A stretch of 64,000 nucleotides of DNA from Pelodera strongyloides. Its lineage: Eukaryota; Nematoda; Chromadorea; Rhabditida; Rhabditidae. The stretch spans positions 372,001-436,000 of the forward strand of contig JAANDG010000016.1 of assembly GCA_036852015.1 (NCBI GenBank), given 5' to 3'. A program made the translations under genes and the position numbers. Under the pieces are notes generated by a model, which did not search any database, was not told the origin of the DNA, and saw only the letters and a list, made by a program, of their open reading frames with translations. Below, piece by piece: positions 42,487-54,411 of this stretch. Position 1 is the stretch's first letter. Every line of letters begins with the position of its first letter.

Positions 42487-42875
42487 AACCCGATGATGTA
42501 GTGGTTAGCACTGCTGCTCACCAAATCTTTCCAGGTTCATTAAACAGGTGCGGAGGTAGCGTGTGGGGAAAGCTCTACATAGGGGAAATCATAGCATAGA
42601 ATCAAGCGTCATAGAGTCGTAGCAGTTCCCGGGCCTCCGGGTCCTTGTAGGCTCCGCCTCCCAGGGTTTTATACTGGTTTGTCAGCCCCGCGAAACATCG
42701 CGTCATCACAAGAAGTACTTATGTTATTGTTTGGGATAAATTATCATTCAATATCTTTGGACTTTGAACGTGGGGCCGGCCATTTACAGTTCAATTACCA
42801 TGCGCGGAGTTCAGGGCTCCCGTTGGGGCCCGAAGAGCAGTCCTCTAGTGTATTTTAGAAATAAATTTGTATTTT
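42487..42875 (+). mobile_element. tRNA-headed SINE-like repeat, interrupted copy
   Basis: Head CCGATGATGTAGTGGTTAGC contains a tRNA-type A-box region. The body TTCAATTACCATGCGCGGAG resumes near 42780 after about 230 bp of other sequence and ends near AGAAATAAATTT. The sister copy at 48684-48790 is uninterrupted and sits at the equivalent intron position of the paralogue, so the SINE predates the gene duplication. Confidence 0.55.
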
Positions 42876-43694
42876 CCTTGAAGATTGGACGAAGAGTGAT
42901 GGCTCTGCAGTGTGCAACATCGATCTGCTTTCTACTCTCGATAATCTACGAAAGGGAATGACGGTGTGGTCAAGAAATGTTTATTTACAAAACCTTTTTT
43001 TTTAACAGATTTAGTGAGAGTAACCAAAATCGACTTGAAAAAAAGAAAAAAAAACGAAGGAAACTGGTACCAGTAAAATCTAGAATTTTACTCTTTTTGC
43101 TGGGCTTGGTAAAGCAAAAAAAACTCCCTGAATATAATTTTTTCAGGTAATTTTTGAGAGAGTGTATCCAGGAGATCCTGAAGTGTACTTCTGCTACAGA
43201 ATGGCTGCTTGCATTACCCAGATTCCTTCGAGGCCTACTTAATAATAATATTAATAATAATTTAATATTAATAATAATATTAATAATAACTCCTAACTAC
43301 CTACACATTTCGTTTCTGTCAAAATATTTTGTTGCTCTGTTCTGTTCATTGTTGTTAATTTTTTTTAAATTTAATTTGTGCCAATACTTTGTTCCCAAGG
43401 AAGAAGCATTGATGATCAATTTGCTACTACTGTTCTGATTACGTCATTTCTTTTGACTCTATTTATGTGTAAGTAGTACTGTAATTCTTTTTCGTGTAGA
43501 ACAATGGGGTTTCGTCTGCCGTATTTCCTAATTGTAGCATGTTATTATATTTTTGCATTGATTGTAAAGAAACGCACAACTGGTGAATAATCAAGATTTC
43601 ATATTCTTTGAATGTTTGGCTTCTGGTATACAATACAAGTGAACAAGTGCGTGTTTACTATACATTCTCATCAAAACTATCTTAATTACTTGTT

Positions 43695-44114
43695 AAAGGG
43701 TCAGGCCCATTTCAAATGACCCCTATTTTTGATGAATCCATCTGATTCTCCATGTCAAGTATAGTATAGTAGGATACGATATTTTTCTAATTTTCAAGCG
43801 CAAAATTCACGCAATATTCAGCAATTTACCATGGCCAGTCATACCCAACTATTTATCGCAGTTGTCACGCTCCTTCGCGCTAATTGGACAATATGCCCTA
43901 TTGGGCGTGGCAATTGCGATATTGGCCAATAAGCGCGAATGGGCGTGTCAACTGCGATAGATAGTTGGGTATGACTGCCCACGATAAAATGCTGACTATT
44001 GTGTGATTTTTGCGCTTGAAAATTAGAAAAATATTGCATCCTACTATATTTGACATGGAGAATCAGATGGATTCATCAAAAATAGGGGTCATTTGAAATG
44101 GGTCTGACCCTTTA
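43695..44114. repeat. MITE-A copy, well preserved
   Basis: Full-length element with arms AAAGGGTCAGGCCCATTTCA and TGAAATGGGTCTGACCCTTT; includes an extra GTATA duplication in ATATAGTA. Confidence 0.85.
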
Positions 44115-44455
44115 AGGGAAGGGATCGGTTCACTAGAAAATCACATTGTTTTTATGCTCTAGTTTGATTGTACAAATGTAAACAACCAGCATAAAAAATA
44201 TTTCTTGAATTATTCCCTAGTTAAGATATTAGGTAAAAAAGTTGTGTATTGATATATCTTCCGAAAAAAAGTGCCACAGGATAAACTACGAAAGCTAATA
44301 TATGTGGCTGAAACACACATTGTAAAATAAACGATGAAAACAACAGTTTACTTTGCTCAAAACAGTGTGTTTCAGCCATATCTCTTACAATTAGTTTACC
44401 TTGTTGCGCTTATTGTAACGGAAGAAACAATGTGATTTTCCAGTGAACGCATCTA
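44114..44455. repeat. Foldback element with AAAATCACATTGTTT arms
   Basis: Left GATCGGTTCACTAGAAAATC, right GATTTTCCAGTGAACGCATC, and mirrored internal TGTGTTTCAGCCATAT-like blocks define an element of about 340 bp. Confidence 0.6.
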
Positions 44456-46131
44456 CTCATCAGCTAAGCATTTGTTGAACAAATGGTCCCGAGGCGATCG
44501 GTCGTAAAAACTGCCTGTAGATATGCTCGTGTAAGTGCCAAGATACGGTAAATTTTTCGATACTTGGAAGGAAAATCGGCTATACTTGGAAACCCCATAA
44601 AGGGACGCAGTCACCACAAACTCAACTTTTTTATTCGATTTTTATTAAATACTAAAAGAATTATAAAACAATATGCAGTTATTAAAAAGACATAGAACAG
44701 AGAACTCAGGGAGAGAAATCAATGAGAATGGGTTTTGGTAAATTATCATCGCCGGGGCATATAAATAAGCAATTGCCAGAGGAGGTAAAGACGACGAATT
44801 TGTAGTGACTGCGATCCTATAAAGACTACTCAAATGTGGCTGTGAAAACTGTTTTGCTTACCACGGACCATTTTTTCACATGATGGGTACAGGGAAAACT
44901 GCAGAGCCCATATGAAAGGGCATAGTTTCAGTCTCATTTTCGATAAATAAAAGTGTTCGTTATATTCTTCAGAATCAAGGTATGGTCCTTCAGAATTTTT
45001 AGCACGCTTTGTGAGTTAAGTGAAAAGCGCAAAATTGCCTATATATTTCGTTGCCAGAGAGCAAATTTCAGTATTCGGTAATATATATAATATATATAGT
45101 GGTGGAAACAATATAAAAATTCGTCGTTGGCCATCCCCAACACCATATGGTTTTTACCGAAAAAACCAACTGGCGACAGGTTCGTGACTGGTTCGATGAC
45201 GGTTTTCGATGAAACTTGGTCAGAGTTGGTCACGAATTGGTCACCAAATGGACAGACTACGAAAAAACCTGGTTTTATAACACTTGGCTTTATTGTAACA
45301 AATGCTTGGTTACATAAAAAAATACAAATATGCATTTTAAGTACTGGAATGAAACTGTTAACAGTTCTGATTCGTTTGCTAGGAAATCGTGAAGTACGCA
45401 CTTCTTATGTGAACTGCTCATTTTCAGTTTGCAAAACACAAAAATTCCCCAGAATGTTGCATCAAATTAAATAATAAAACTAATTTTCAGAGCACATTGA
45501 TGCAACTTCCTGTTCACACATCAACTATTATGATACCATAGCCCTTTCGACAATCAATATAAGTAGGATATTTATTAATTAAAAATGACCACCTTTTATC
45601 TCACACTCTCCCATGATGTTTTGCTTTCAATTCAATGACATTCAAACTTTAACATATACATCAGATATCCATCAGCAGTGTATGACTCATTCAAAATCGT
45701 CCAAGTAATTGAAATGTTACACTCAAAGGAGCAGTCAAACCGCTCAAACTGTACATAAAATATCTTTCCAAACGCATTTCTTTCCAACGATGTTTTGTAT
45801 TACACACTATGTATCAAATAATTTAGTTCTCTCAGTCTATTTGCCATTTAAAAATATAGTGTTGATTTTGACTGAACATTTTAGCATCATTTTTGTTGAG
45901 TTTCAGCCACGATCACTTCTAGTATCTTGTTTCGCAAAGACATATCTTACACAGTTTTGAGTGCTATCTAGAGTTTTTTCTTCTCACAATCAGTCTTGTA
46001 AGGCCAACAGTTTTAGTTTCCCAACAGTTGAAGACGTTTCCTTCAGAAACTCTGCTTTCCACACGTAACTGAAGGAAGCCAAAACATCCAAAAAAATATT
46101 TAGAACACATTTTTGTATGTGGCTTTGCAGT

Positions 46132-49100
46132 ATGTGGTGAGTCAATTCAAAGAAATATTCTATTTATTATTTCATTATTATTGTTTGTGTATAAAACTAC
46201 TTTATTCTTCTACATCTACTGCTAGATGGATTCAGAAAATTGTCAAGTGTTTGCCAATATTACTTCAGTGAAAACGAGTTCGTTGACGTGTATGCCTTTG
46301 GAGCGTGTAAGAAGTCGGATAATGGAAAAGTTGGAGAAATTGGCATTGTAAGTTTTAAAGCGACATGACACATGGTTTTATTTCCACATATGTTTGAGTT
46401 TGTTCCAAATTGATTTCCATTCTAAGCACAAAATGCCTTGAATGGCACAGAAATTAGCATATAGTATTGGATTGCAGGTGTCACTGGCAAGGTGCACAAC
46501 TGCTACATGCACATATTTTGCCAAGGTTTTGTTCGTTACAAAGCCATTTTGTAAAAATTACTGATTGTCAGGCTGGTTGGGGTGTGTTCTGGGGCACGAA
46601 ACACCCAGATAACGATTGCGGACCTGTGTGGGGAAAACCTTCAGGTTATCGAGGATCCTACATTGCTGCACTAATGGCTATGGAAACGGTTTGGGCAATT
46701 ATATTCTTAATTATCCATTTATTTGTACTTTATTATGTTTAGTAAAATCTTACTGTCCCTTTCAACTTTAGGCCAAGAAACATGGAATCAAGTTTCTGCG
46801 TATTCACACTGATTGTCACATTTTGGTCAAATCAATGGAAGATTGGATATGGAACTGGAAGACAAATGGTCACTGCATTTACTTACACTCCTTCCTCTTC
46901 ATTTCTTTAACATTATTATTTTCTCTTCACCGAAGAAACTCCGCGGTTCCCTTGCTAACAATCGGCGCAAACCCCCGCAGCGCATCCTACCACGCATATT
47001 GTGCTGCGTCTGCGCAAAGCCTCGCGTTATCTCGTCTACTGTCTTCGTTTCTTGAGACCTATTTCTTGATATTTTTCCTTACAGGATGGCTCACAGTTGA
47101 TGGGAATCCAGTCAAGAACCTCGACTTACTCAGACAATTGGACACATTGAGAAACAGTTTCAAAGTGGGTACTGGATTTGTTACCTGTTCTCAGAATCAG
47201 AAGCAGTATAAAGAAGTGAAATAACAAATTTAATTTCAAATTGGAAAGGTCAGCTACATGAGGAGATATCGACAATGGTATTTCCAAGTATAGCCGATTT
47301 TCCTTCCAAGAATATAAAAAATTACCGTATCTTGGCACTACACGAGACTAATTACAGACAATTTTTGCGGCCGGTAGCCACGGGACCATTTTTCCCGCCA
47401 AGTTTTTGTTTATAACATGGTGGAGTTTCAAAATTTCAAAGGAGTATTCAAAATTTATTCAAAATTACGGTAGATTGGCACACTATTTTGCAATTGATAC
47501 TTGGAAGGAAAATGCACGGTTTTTGGAATCCTTGGAAACCCCAGAAAACTGTTCTGCGAAGAAAACATTTGGTAAAGGAGCCTATCCTAGTTTTGTTTAG
47601 GACGTCGACTTCAATTTGCTCGATGCAGAGGAACAACTTTCGGACGACGCCCAAGAAGCTACATTCCTTGCCAAAGTAGGAAAAAATAGGTACTTCACTA
47701 TATTTGTTCGAGGTATTTCACTATATTTGTTCAAATAATAGCCAATATATTCAGACCCGTGAGGGAACTATCATGAGATAATGGGTCTTTTTCCAAATTC
47801 CTATGAAAGTTGTGATATAATAGGAAATAACTGCGCGAATTTTGACGCATTTTCCAGAACATTATTCAAGCTATAATTGCAGCTTCTACGCATAAAATGT
47901 TTGCAATATAATTCAGATTTGACGACTTCACAATTGTCTACACAAGTGGGGCTTCTATTGGAAAGAACCTCTGCGACACATATGTGAGTCTTTCCGTTAT
48001 ATTTGGCATCGTATTTGGCTGACTTAATGTCATCTATTATTATTTTCCTAATTTCAGGCGAGTTGGGGTGTGTATTGGCCGCAGAAGGATGATCTTGATG
48101 CATGTGGCCCAGTGTGGAGAAATCAGACAGAAAACCGAGGAGAGCTAATTGCTGCAATTAAGGCCATGGAAACTGTGAGAATAATTTCTACTCGTACAGC
48201 TATGGTAATGCTATAATAACAGTTGCTGAGGGCGCATTCGAGAAAAATGGGAAAAATTGAGCCGGGCTATTTCACAGCGCGCTAACACTGGCTAACAGTG
48301 AACTCGAACTGATTTACTGATTATTTAGAGAAATTTCGGTATTTTGCCCAACTCGAATGCGCCGAGATGTATGTGCCCAAACGAAACTTTATTCTGATAT
48401 AAATTCTAGGCGGAATATCGCGGAATCAACAAACTTCGCATCCGGACTTCATCTCATTATCTGATCACTTCCATGGATAAAATGCTGGAAAGTTGGAAGG
48501 TTACAGGTAAGAAAAGAAGAGACGCATATTATTTATGCTTTTTTTGGGTAATTGTAATTGTCAGCTGAAGAGTACATCCAAGTTGAGACTAAAACAAAGC
48601 GCTTCGTTCTTATGACCAAACACTTCTCGGTACTCAACAAACTTTTTCACAACAGGTTTTTATTCATCAATATTTATCCGTAAAAGAAGCCGATGATGTA
48701 GTGGTTAGCACTGCTGCTCACCAAACACTTGCCAGGTTCAATTACCGTGCACGGACTTCAGGGTTCCCATTCCTCTGTATTTTATAAATAAACCAGCCGG
48801 CTTCCGCCGCCTGAGGCGTCTTTCCAATATTCGCTGATGGTCGCTATGTTTCACTGGGCTATATCTATAAGTAGAAGCAACTCTTTCTGGCAAGAATAGT
48901 TTCCTGGGGATAGGTTTGCCCATTTTAGGACGTTGGCTATATTCCTCCTAAATTGTCTGCAACTTGCTGGACTCTATAATATCGAAAAAATTCCAAATCC
49001 TAAAAAAAGGAATAAGCGCGTTGCTGATACGCAGTAATAGTTCGCTGGGCTATATAAGTTAGAAGCAAACATTTACACAAAGGAAGTGGTTTCAGTTTTG

Positions 49101-51670
49101 TTATTTTTCCTTTTGAAACCTACACTGACATCAAACACGGGGATAGAATTTAGTTTCGGTTGACTGTATACCTCCTAAATTGTGTGCTACTTGCTCTACT
49201 CTAGGATATCGAAAAAATTGCCAAAGCCTAAAAGCAGCTTATTAATATCGCGTGGCTGATACGCCGCAATGTTTCGCTAGGCTATATAAGTGTGCATTCG
49301 TACTCTGAACTTCCAAGTTACAGTGAGCGTTTATGTCGTTTAGGTCTTGTTTCGCTTCAGGAGAGGAGAATTCGCAAGGATTTGGTCCTTGCGTTTAAGA
49401 TTCTTTCCGGCGAAGTCCGGTTAAGCCGGAGTAAATACTTCCGGCCTAAGCCCACTAATGGGCGAACAAAACTGTATAATTTCCGTCTTCCGTTCATACG
49501 GAACAATGCTTTCAAAAATAGTTTCTTTATTCGCTCGGCCAATTGGCTTATGCAACTCCCTGCTGATATACTGAAGTTACGTACTTCTAATCAATTTCAG
49601 GTGGCACTTGAAAGACTGAATTTGGTAGGTTTGCTTCAGATACCATCATGTGTCTCTTAGAGACATTATGTATTCGCATCCTGGTCCCACTGCGCATTTT
49701 GTACCATATATACATCTTGTAGTCACAAAGCTTTGTGGCAAACATTTGCTAACAACGGCAAACTTCCGTTCCGGTGTCAAAATACCGGCCAAAAAGCCTG
49801 GAATTTCTATAAAACTACCCGTTCTTTTCCATTTTTTGTCTTTTCTCCAAATTTGAATGTTTTACATTAATCCTGTAAGGCTTGGGGAGGTCTCACAGCA
49901 GTATACATACCTTTGGAATATTCATTATTTATTATTATCCCCCCAAGTTAGGCGTGGGCAGGCTTCACTTGGCAATTTTCCACTCTTTACTCGAAGTATT
50001 TGATATGTGATTATCTTGGTGATATTGAAAACGTGTTCTTGTTCTTGTTCCCCCGTGTGGTGTTGTAGTGTGTATTATGTTCCCTGTGAATTATTTTCGT
50101 TTGGCTGTTTCTTAAATTTATGTTGTTCGTTCAATTGTATTTTCCACCCTCTGTGGTGTGTGCATTTTTGCAATAAATGTTTTTTTTTTTAAGTTAGGAG
50201 GAAACATTTCTATGCAAAGAGCCTCCTGTCTCTCACTTTTCCTTTTGAAACCCATGGGTGAGAACTTATTAGTTTCTGTTGACTATATTCCTCCTAAATT
50301 GTCTGCAACTTGCTGGACTCTGTAGTAATATCGAAAAAATTCCAAATCATAAAAAAAGGAATAAGTGCCTGGCTGATACGTCGAAATGTTTCGCTGGGCT
50401 ATATAAGTTAGAAGCAAACATTCACAAAAGAAATGGTTTCAGTTTTGTTATTTTTCCTTTTGGAACCTACACCGATAACAAACACGGGGGAGAGAACTTA
50501 TTACTTTCTGTTGACTGTTTTCCTCCTAAATTGCCTGCAACTTGCTCTACTCTAGGACATCGAAAAAATTGCCAAAGCCTAAAAGCAGCTTAATATCGCG
50601 TGGCTGATACGCCGCAATGTTTCGCTGGGCTATATAAGTTAGGAGGAAACATTCCTATGCAGTCTACAGTCGTCATTTTTCTTTTTGAAACCCATACCAA
50701 TATTAAACACGGGTTAGAACTTAGATTCTGTTGACAATATTTATCCTAAATTGTCTGCAACTTGCTGGACTCTATAAAGCAGAAAAAATCCCAAATCCTA
50801 AAAAAATTCTCACAGATGTTTTCCTTAACTGTATTAAACTAAAGAATGCCGTAGAACGTTACAGGTGATACCGTGTATTATCCATAATATAGCAAAGACT
50901 ACGCGAAATTAAGAAATTCTGTTGAATGTTCTTTCGTTCGACCGAAACATCGCTCATGATTGGACGCTCGTTTCATGGGAAATAAGGGAAATGTGCAGAG
51001 AATTACTCAATGCTTTGTTGCAAAATATGTCGACTAAATCTTTGTAAAATGAGTAAATGAAAAATTAGACTACGAAGTGATTACAAAAAAGTATTTCATA
51101 AAAAGTTGTCAAGGATTGTGATTTGGTAGTTCTTTGAGTTGTGAGTGTTCGTTGTTTCCTAAAATGAGCTGCGCGCCACCGCTCCCGAACGATACACCAC
51201 ACACATTCCGTATATGCAGCCTTTTTTGGACTATTGTGAGGGGGGCGCTCGGGATGTGAGATGGCTCAGTGCATGGGAACATGAACTACTGAACCAATCC
51301 TACTTCCTGAGCGTAACGCACATCATCCAAACCTACAATCAAACAAACAAACAAAGCTCCCAACTTTATATAATAAGATTGTTATTTTCCTTTAAGATTG
51401 GACGAAGAGTGATGGCGCTGCAGTGTGCAACATCGATCTGCTTTCTACTCTCGATACTCTGCGAAAGAGAATGACTGTGAGTTTAGAAAATATTTATTTT
51501 CAATTTACTCTTTTTGCTTGGGAAAAGATTGGTAAAGCAAAAATAATCTTACCAGAAGGTAATGTTAACAGGTGATCTTCGAGAGAGTGTATCCTGGAGA
51601 ACGCGACTTCGACTTGTGCTACAGAATGGCTGCTTCCATTAACCAGATTTTCCAGAATCAATACTATTAA
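46132..51670 (+). CDS. Two-domain RNase H-like protein, intact, 308 aa, 11 exons
   Basis: Exons 46132-46136, 46269-46347, 46572-46688, 46772-46868, 47085-47164, 47601-47689, 47917-47983, 48058-48174, 48410-48506, 51397-51476 and 51572-51670 total 927 nt with a clean frame and stop. Domain A: NEFVDVYAFGACKKSDNGK (first Asp lost), KPSGYRGSYIAALMAMET (Glu lost), KFLRIHTDCHILVKSMEDW (third Asp kept), VKNLDLLRQLDTLRN, AEEQLSDDAQEATFLAKVG. Domain B: FTIVYTSGAS (first Asp to Ser), QTENRGELIAAIKAMET (Glu kept), LRIRTSSHYLITSMD (third Asp to Ser), CNIDLLSTLDTLRKRMT, VIFERVYPG...YRMA (fourth Asp lost). Neither domain alone has a complete RNase H active site, so a binding or scaffolding role is likelier than catalysis. 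The start is a 5-base microexon just after a TTTGCAG acceptor. It is a paralogue of the 39645 gene; the last intron (2.9 kb) has been expanded by repeats and a LINE. Confidence 0.75.
47262..47560. repeat. Diverged MITE-C relative in an intron
   Basis: Blocks TTACCGTATCTTGGCACTAC, CGGTAGCCACGGGACCA and ATTACGGTAGATTGGCAC, with TACTTGGAAGGAAAATGC near the right end, match MITE-C arms at lower similarity. Confidence 0.5.
48684..48790 (+). mobile_element. tRNA-headed SINE-like repeat, intact copy
   Basis: CCGATGATGTAGTGGTTAGC head, GGTTCAATTACC B-box-like block about 45 bp on, and a short tail ending TTTTATAAATAAA. It is orthologous in position to 42487 in the paralogous gene. Confidence 0.6.
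48945..50840. repeat. Tandem repeat of about 235-bp units, split by a LINE
   Basis: Each unit holds TCCTCCTAAATTGTCTGCAA, CTTGCT(G/C)(G/T)ACTCTA, ATCGAAAAAATTCC, GGCTGATACGC and GTTTCGCTGGGCTATATAAG. Units start near 48945, 49165, 50285, 50520 and 50735 (partial). The conserved CTATATAAG resembles a TATA box, so each unit could carry a promoter, but no transcript product is recognised. Confidence 0.65.
49288..50196 (+). mobile_element. 5'-truncated LINE (non-LTR retrotransposon) 3' end
   Basis: A frame at 49292-49660 ends the second open reading frame of a non-LTR element: YSERLCRLGLVSLQERRIRK followed by DLVLAFKIL is the conserved tail found after the reverse transcriptase in Jockey/CR1/RTE-type LINEs, with a C-terminal FIRSANWLMQLP block. 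A 3' UTR of about 500 bp follows, then AATAAATG and a T10 run. It sits inside the CTATATAAGTTAGGAGG tandem repeat, with a short duplication (about TAAG) at the junctions. A 5' truncation like this is typical of LINE insertion. Confidence 0.75.
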
Positions 51671-52390
51671 TAATAATTTATTGTTCACAAAAAGACCGTA
51701 CGTCTACTCATTTGGTTTCTGTCAAAATATTAGTTGTAAATTTGTGCTCACACTTTGTCCCCAAGGAAGAACCATTGATGATATTTGAGTAAGACCTTAC
51801 CTTTGAGTGAAACTTTTGAGTAAAACCTTTATTTGAATGTTATCCGAACAACATATCTATGACTATGGCTCTAAAGTAAAGTGCATTCTATCCCAATTTG
51901 TATTTGCTACTACTGTTCTGAATACTTCATTTTTTTTTAAACTCGATGTATGTGTAAGTAGTACTGTAATTATTTTTTTGTGTGTAGAAATTGGGTTTCG
52001 TCGTTTTCCTAATTGCAGCATGTTATTGTACCGCACCTTTGCAATGATTCTACCTTTGCAATCAAACTTCCATATTATTTGAATGTTTGGCTTCTGGTCT
52101 ACAAGTATTATTTACTATACAAACATCCTTATCAAAACTGTCCCGATTACGCGTTAAAACCAGTTCATTTTTGAATACTGCATTGTCAAAAATAGAATTA
52201 CGGTCTTTGAAAGTTCTTCTTATCAGTTTATGCGACTTGTGTATTTAAAGGATTTCAAGTAGGATATATTTACTGCAAGCAAACTGTGGTCTGACTGATT
52301 GTGACCATACAGTCACCAGCAATCTGCATATAATACAGGCGAATGCAGCAGTCACTTCACAAACCCTGATTCGCCTTCAAGCACTGAGGA

Positions 52391-52545
52391 AACTTGGCCG
52401 GGGGGCGGCGCGCCCCAGGCGCCACTTCGCGGGGCCGCGCACCCCCCGCGCGCCCATCGCCCGTGTCTCGCCCATTGGGCTGGGATGGGCTCCACCACCG
52501 AAAATCGCGGGGCGGCAGGTGGGCCAGGAGCGCGCCACGGGTGCG
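52391..52545. other. GC-rich island 1
   Basis: About 155 bp rich in GGCGGCGCGCCCC, GGGGCCGCGC and GGGGCGGCAGG words amid AT-rich DNA. Shares GCGCGCC/GGGGC vocabulary with 55483-55665. No credible coding frame. Confidence 0.5.
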
Positions 52546-53632
52546 CGAAAAATTTATTGTGGAAACTGCAAGATACTCAGTGAAGGGGCATTTAACACTA
52601 CGCAGCGAAACGATATTATTTCCCAACTTGTGCATTTCAACCTCCAGCAAACTGTTGTTTTTCTTATTCATAGAGTTTGAATTGTAGTACTTTTATTTAA
52701 ATTGTTGGCTTTATGTTATTAGTTTGTTGTTACTGGCCCGCTGATCTTGTTTAGAATTCTTTTTACAGAAGATTATTAGGAATAGATGCTTATTATTAGT
52801 TTAGCTTGTATATAGTTTTATATATTCGATTTTTTGGAATTTAGCGAACTCTAAATGCCGTACTTATACCGTAATCGTCGAACAGAAGTGCATCATACAC
52901 GCACTTTCGCAAAACTAAGCTCAAAATTGAGTCGCATTTTATTTACTTTTAGAATATTATTTCCCAACTTGTGTGGTGATTGTTTTCTGTACCTGTTTCT
53001 TCTAGTAAACCATCTCTTCTCCATTCTCGTATCGGTAAACCACGTGTCGACCTTTCCTTCACGTCAGTGAAAATAATGTTGACTTTCTTAACTGTAAATC
53101 TAAGATTTATAATGAGAGTCGGTTGCATTTACTTTCACAGTATATTTATTTACAGGATACATGTCGAGCCGAAAACCATCGTATTATAGATGAGGATGAG
53201 GACAGATAGGTAGGTTATTTACAGTAAAAGCTGACGAGATATTGCTGTTTTGTTGCCACGCGTATTTTCAAAATGATTTTACGTTTTTTAAAGTAATACT
53301 CAAGATTCACTTGGTAATGAGTTGATCGAATCACTGTATTTCATGGATGCACAATACCTTTATAATTATATATTTATTTTTGTTTAGACAACAACCGATG
53401 CAACCCAAGCGGATGCAACCCAAGATACGCCGGCATGAACAATGAAAAAAGGTAAGAACGTGTCATTAAATTTATCGTAGTTTTATTTTCTGTGCCGAAT
53501 TTTCAGTCTTTTTTATTACAGTTAATGATGAGCGCACTGTTTAACAGTTTAACTTAGGGCATGTTATTGCATCCCAGACCCAATCGTTTCGTTCACGTAC
53601 CAGTTTGCTGTTTGGACGCTTGTAATATTTTG

Positions 53633-54375
53633 TTATATAAAGGAGAAGAGTTTACTTTTTTGTTTGTGTGAACGAAACGGATTTCTACGTTTCAGGCGTT
53701 TGGTATAAGTAGTCCGTTTTCGCAACCCTTCAAAATAAGTGCAATCGAATCTTATTACATAAACTTGGAAGATACGTTTCGCAAACCAAAATAAACGAAA
53801 TGAGTTTCATTACATTAATTGCTGATGGGGTTTCCATGTTTGCGATTCGCACTTGCGAAAATGACAAACCGCTGTCCATGTTCAAGTCGATGTAAATGAC
53901 ATGGTCCCGCAGCGATTTTGGATCTAGTATGGATATATTTCAAAATAGTACGGATCTAGTATGGATCTGATACACTTTCGCTGCAGGACCATGTCAAACG
54001 TGCGATTCGCATGGGTTACGGTAGGCAGTTGACATGCATGTAAAATGACTTGAACATGGACAGCGGTTTGTCATTTTCGCAAGTGCGAATCGCATACATG
54101 GAAACCCCATGACAATATGTTTCAGACGTTCCATATAAGTATGTACAACTTTTTTGAAGTATTGCCTGCGCAGCATTTAAAGCGAAATACCGGCCGGTTT
54201 TTGAAACGCATTGCATACACCTGCTTTCTTATGCATCATATGCAAATGAGCATAAATTAGAATAAAAAAGACCCCAATTCGACCCCTCTTAGCATCACTG
54301 CATAAGAATGCAGATATTTGAGGTGCGTTTCAAAAACCGACCGGTATTTCGCTCTAAAGAAGCCTCAGGTAGCGA
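53633..54375. repeat. Nested repeat: interrupted TATATAAAGGAGAAGAGTTT unit
   Basis: Outer unit starts TGTTATATAAAGGAGAAGAG at 53633, breaks near 53823 and resumes near 54110 (GACAATATGTTTCAGACG), ending GCCTCAGGTAGCGAAAGCCC. The first insert, 53824-54110, is a foldback with GATGGGGTTTCCATGTTTGC arms. The second, 54179-54358, is a MITE of the AAAGCGAAATACCGGCCG family. The order of insertion can be read directly. Confidence 0.65.
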
Positions 54376-54411
54376 AAGCCCTCTGATTATAGAGTTACAA
54401 TGGTCTCGTTT

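Larger units (their letters stand above)
39645..43242 (+). pseudogene. Two-domain RNase H-like gene with a 1-base frameshift
   Basis: Exons 39645-39649, 39774-39852, 40071-40187, 40691-40787, 41259-41338, 41565-41652, 41858-41921, 41998-42114, 42212-42308, 42884-42963, 43147-43242. It is the close paralogue of the 46132 gene. Domain A: VDVYAFGACKKSDNGKVG, GWGVYWG...AYRGSYIAALNAMET, LLRIHTDCRILVKSLDDWIW, NPVKNLDLLRQLDTLRD. Domain B: FTIVYTSGAFE, CGPVWGKQTQNRGELIAAIK, LCIRTSSHYLITSMD, CNIDLLSTLDNLRKGMT, VIFERVYPGDPEVYFCYRMA. In exon 41565-41652 one base is missing near 41580 (AATTTCTCGA against AATTTGCTCGA in the paralogue), breaking the frame before the second domain. It is therefore a recent pseudogene, a truncated protein or a sequence error. 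Catalytic residues are incomplete in both domains. Confidence 0.7.
43243..46131. other. Interval between the two paralogous two-domain genes
   Basis: 43243-43690 is the 3' flank shared with 51671-52150. 43695-44114 is a MITE-A copy. 44114-44455 is an inverted-repeat element with GATCGGTTCACTAGAAAATC arms. 44480-44597 holds a MITE-C fragment and 44597-44822 a CAGTCACC-type element. 45125-45260 contains blocks related to 58015-58200 (ACCATATGGTTTTT, TTGGTCACCAAATGG). From about 45585 the 5' flank resembles 38775 onward. No gene seen. Confidence 0.5.
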
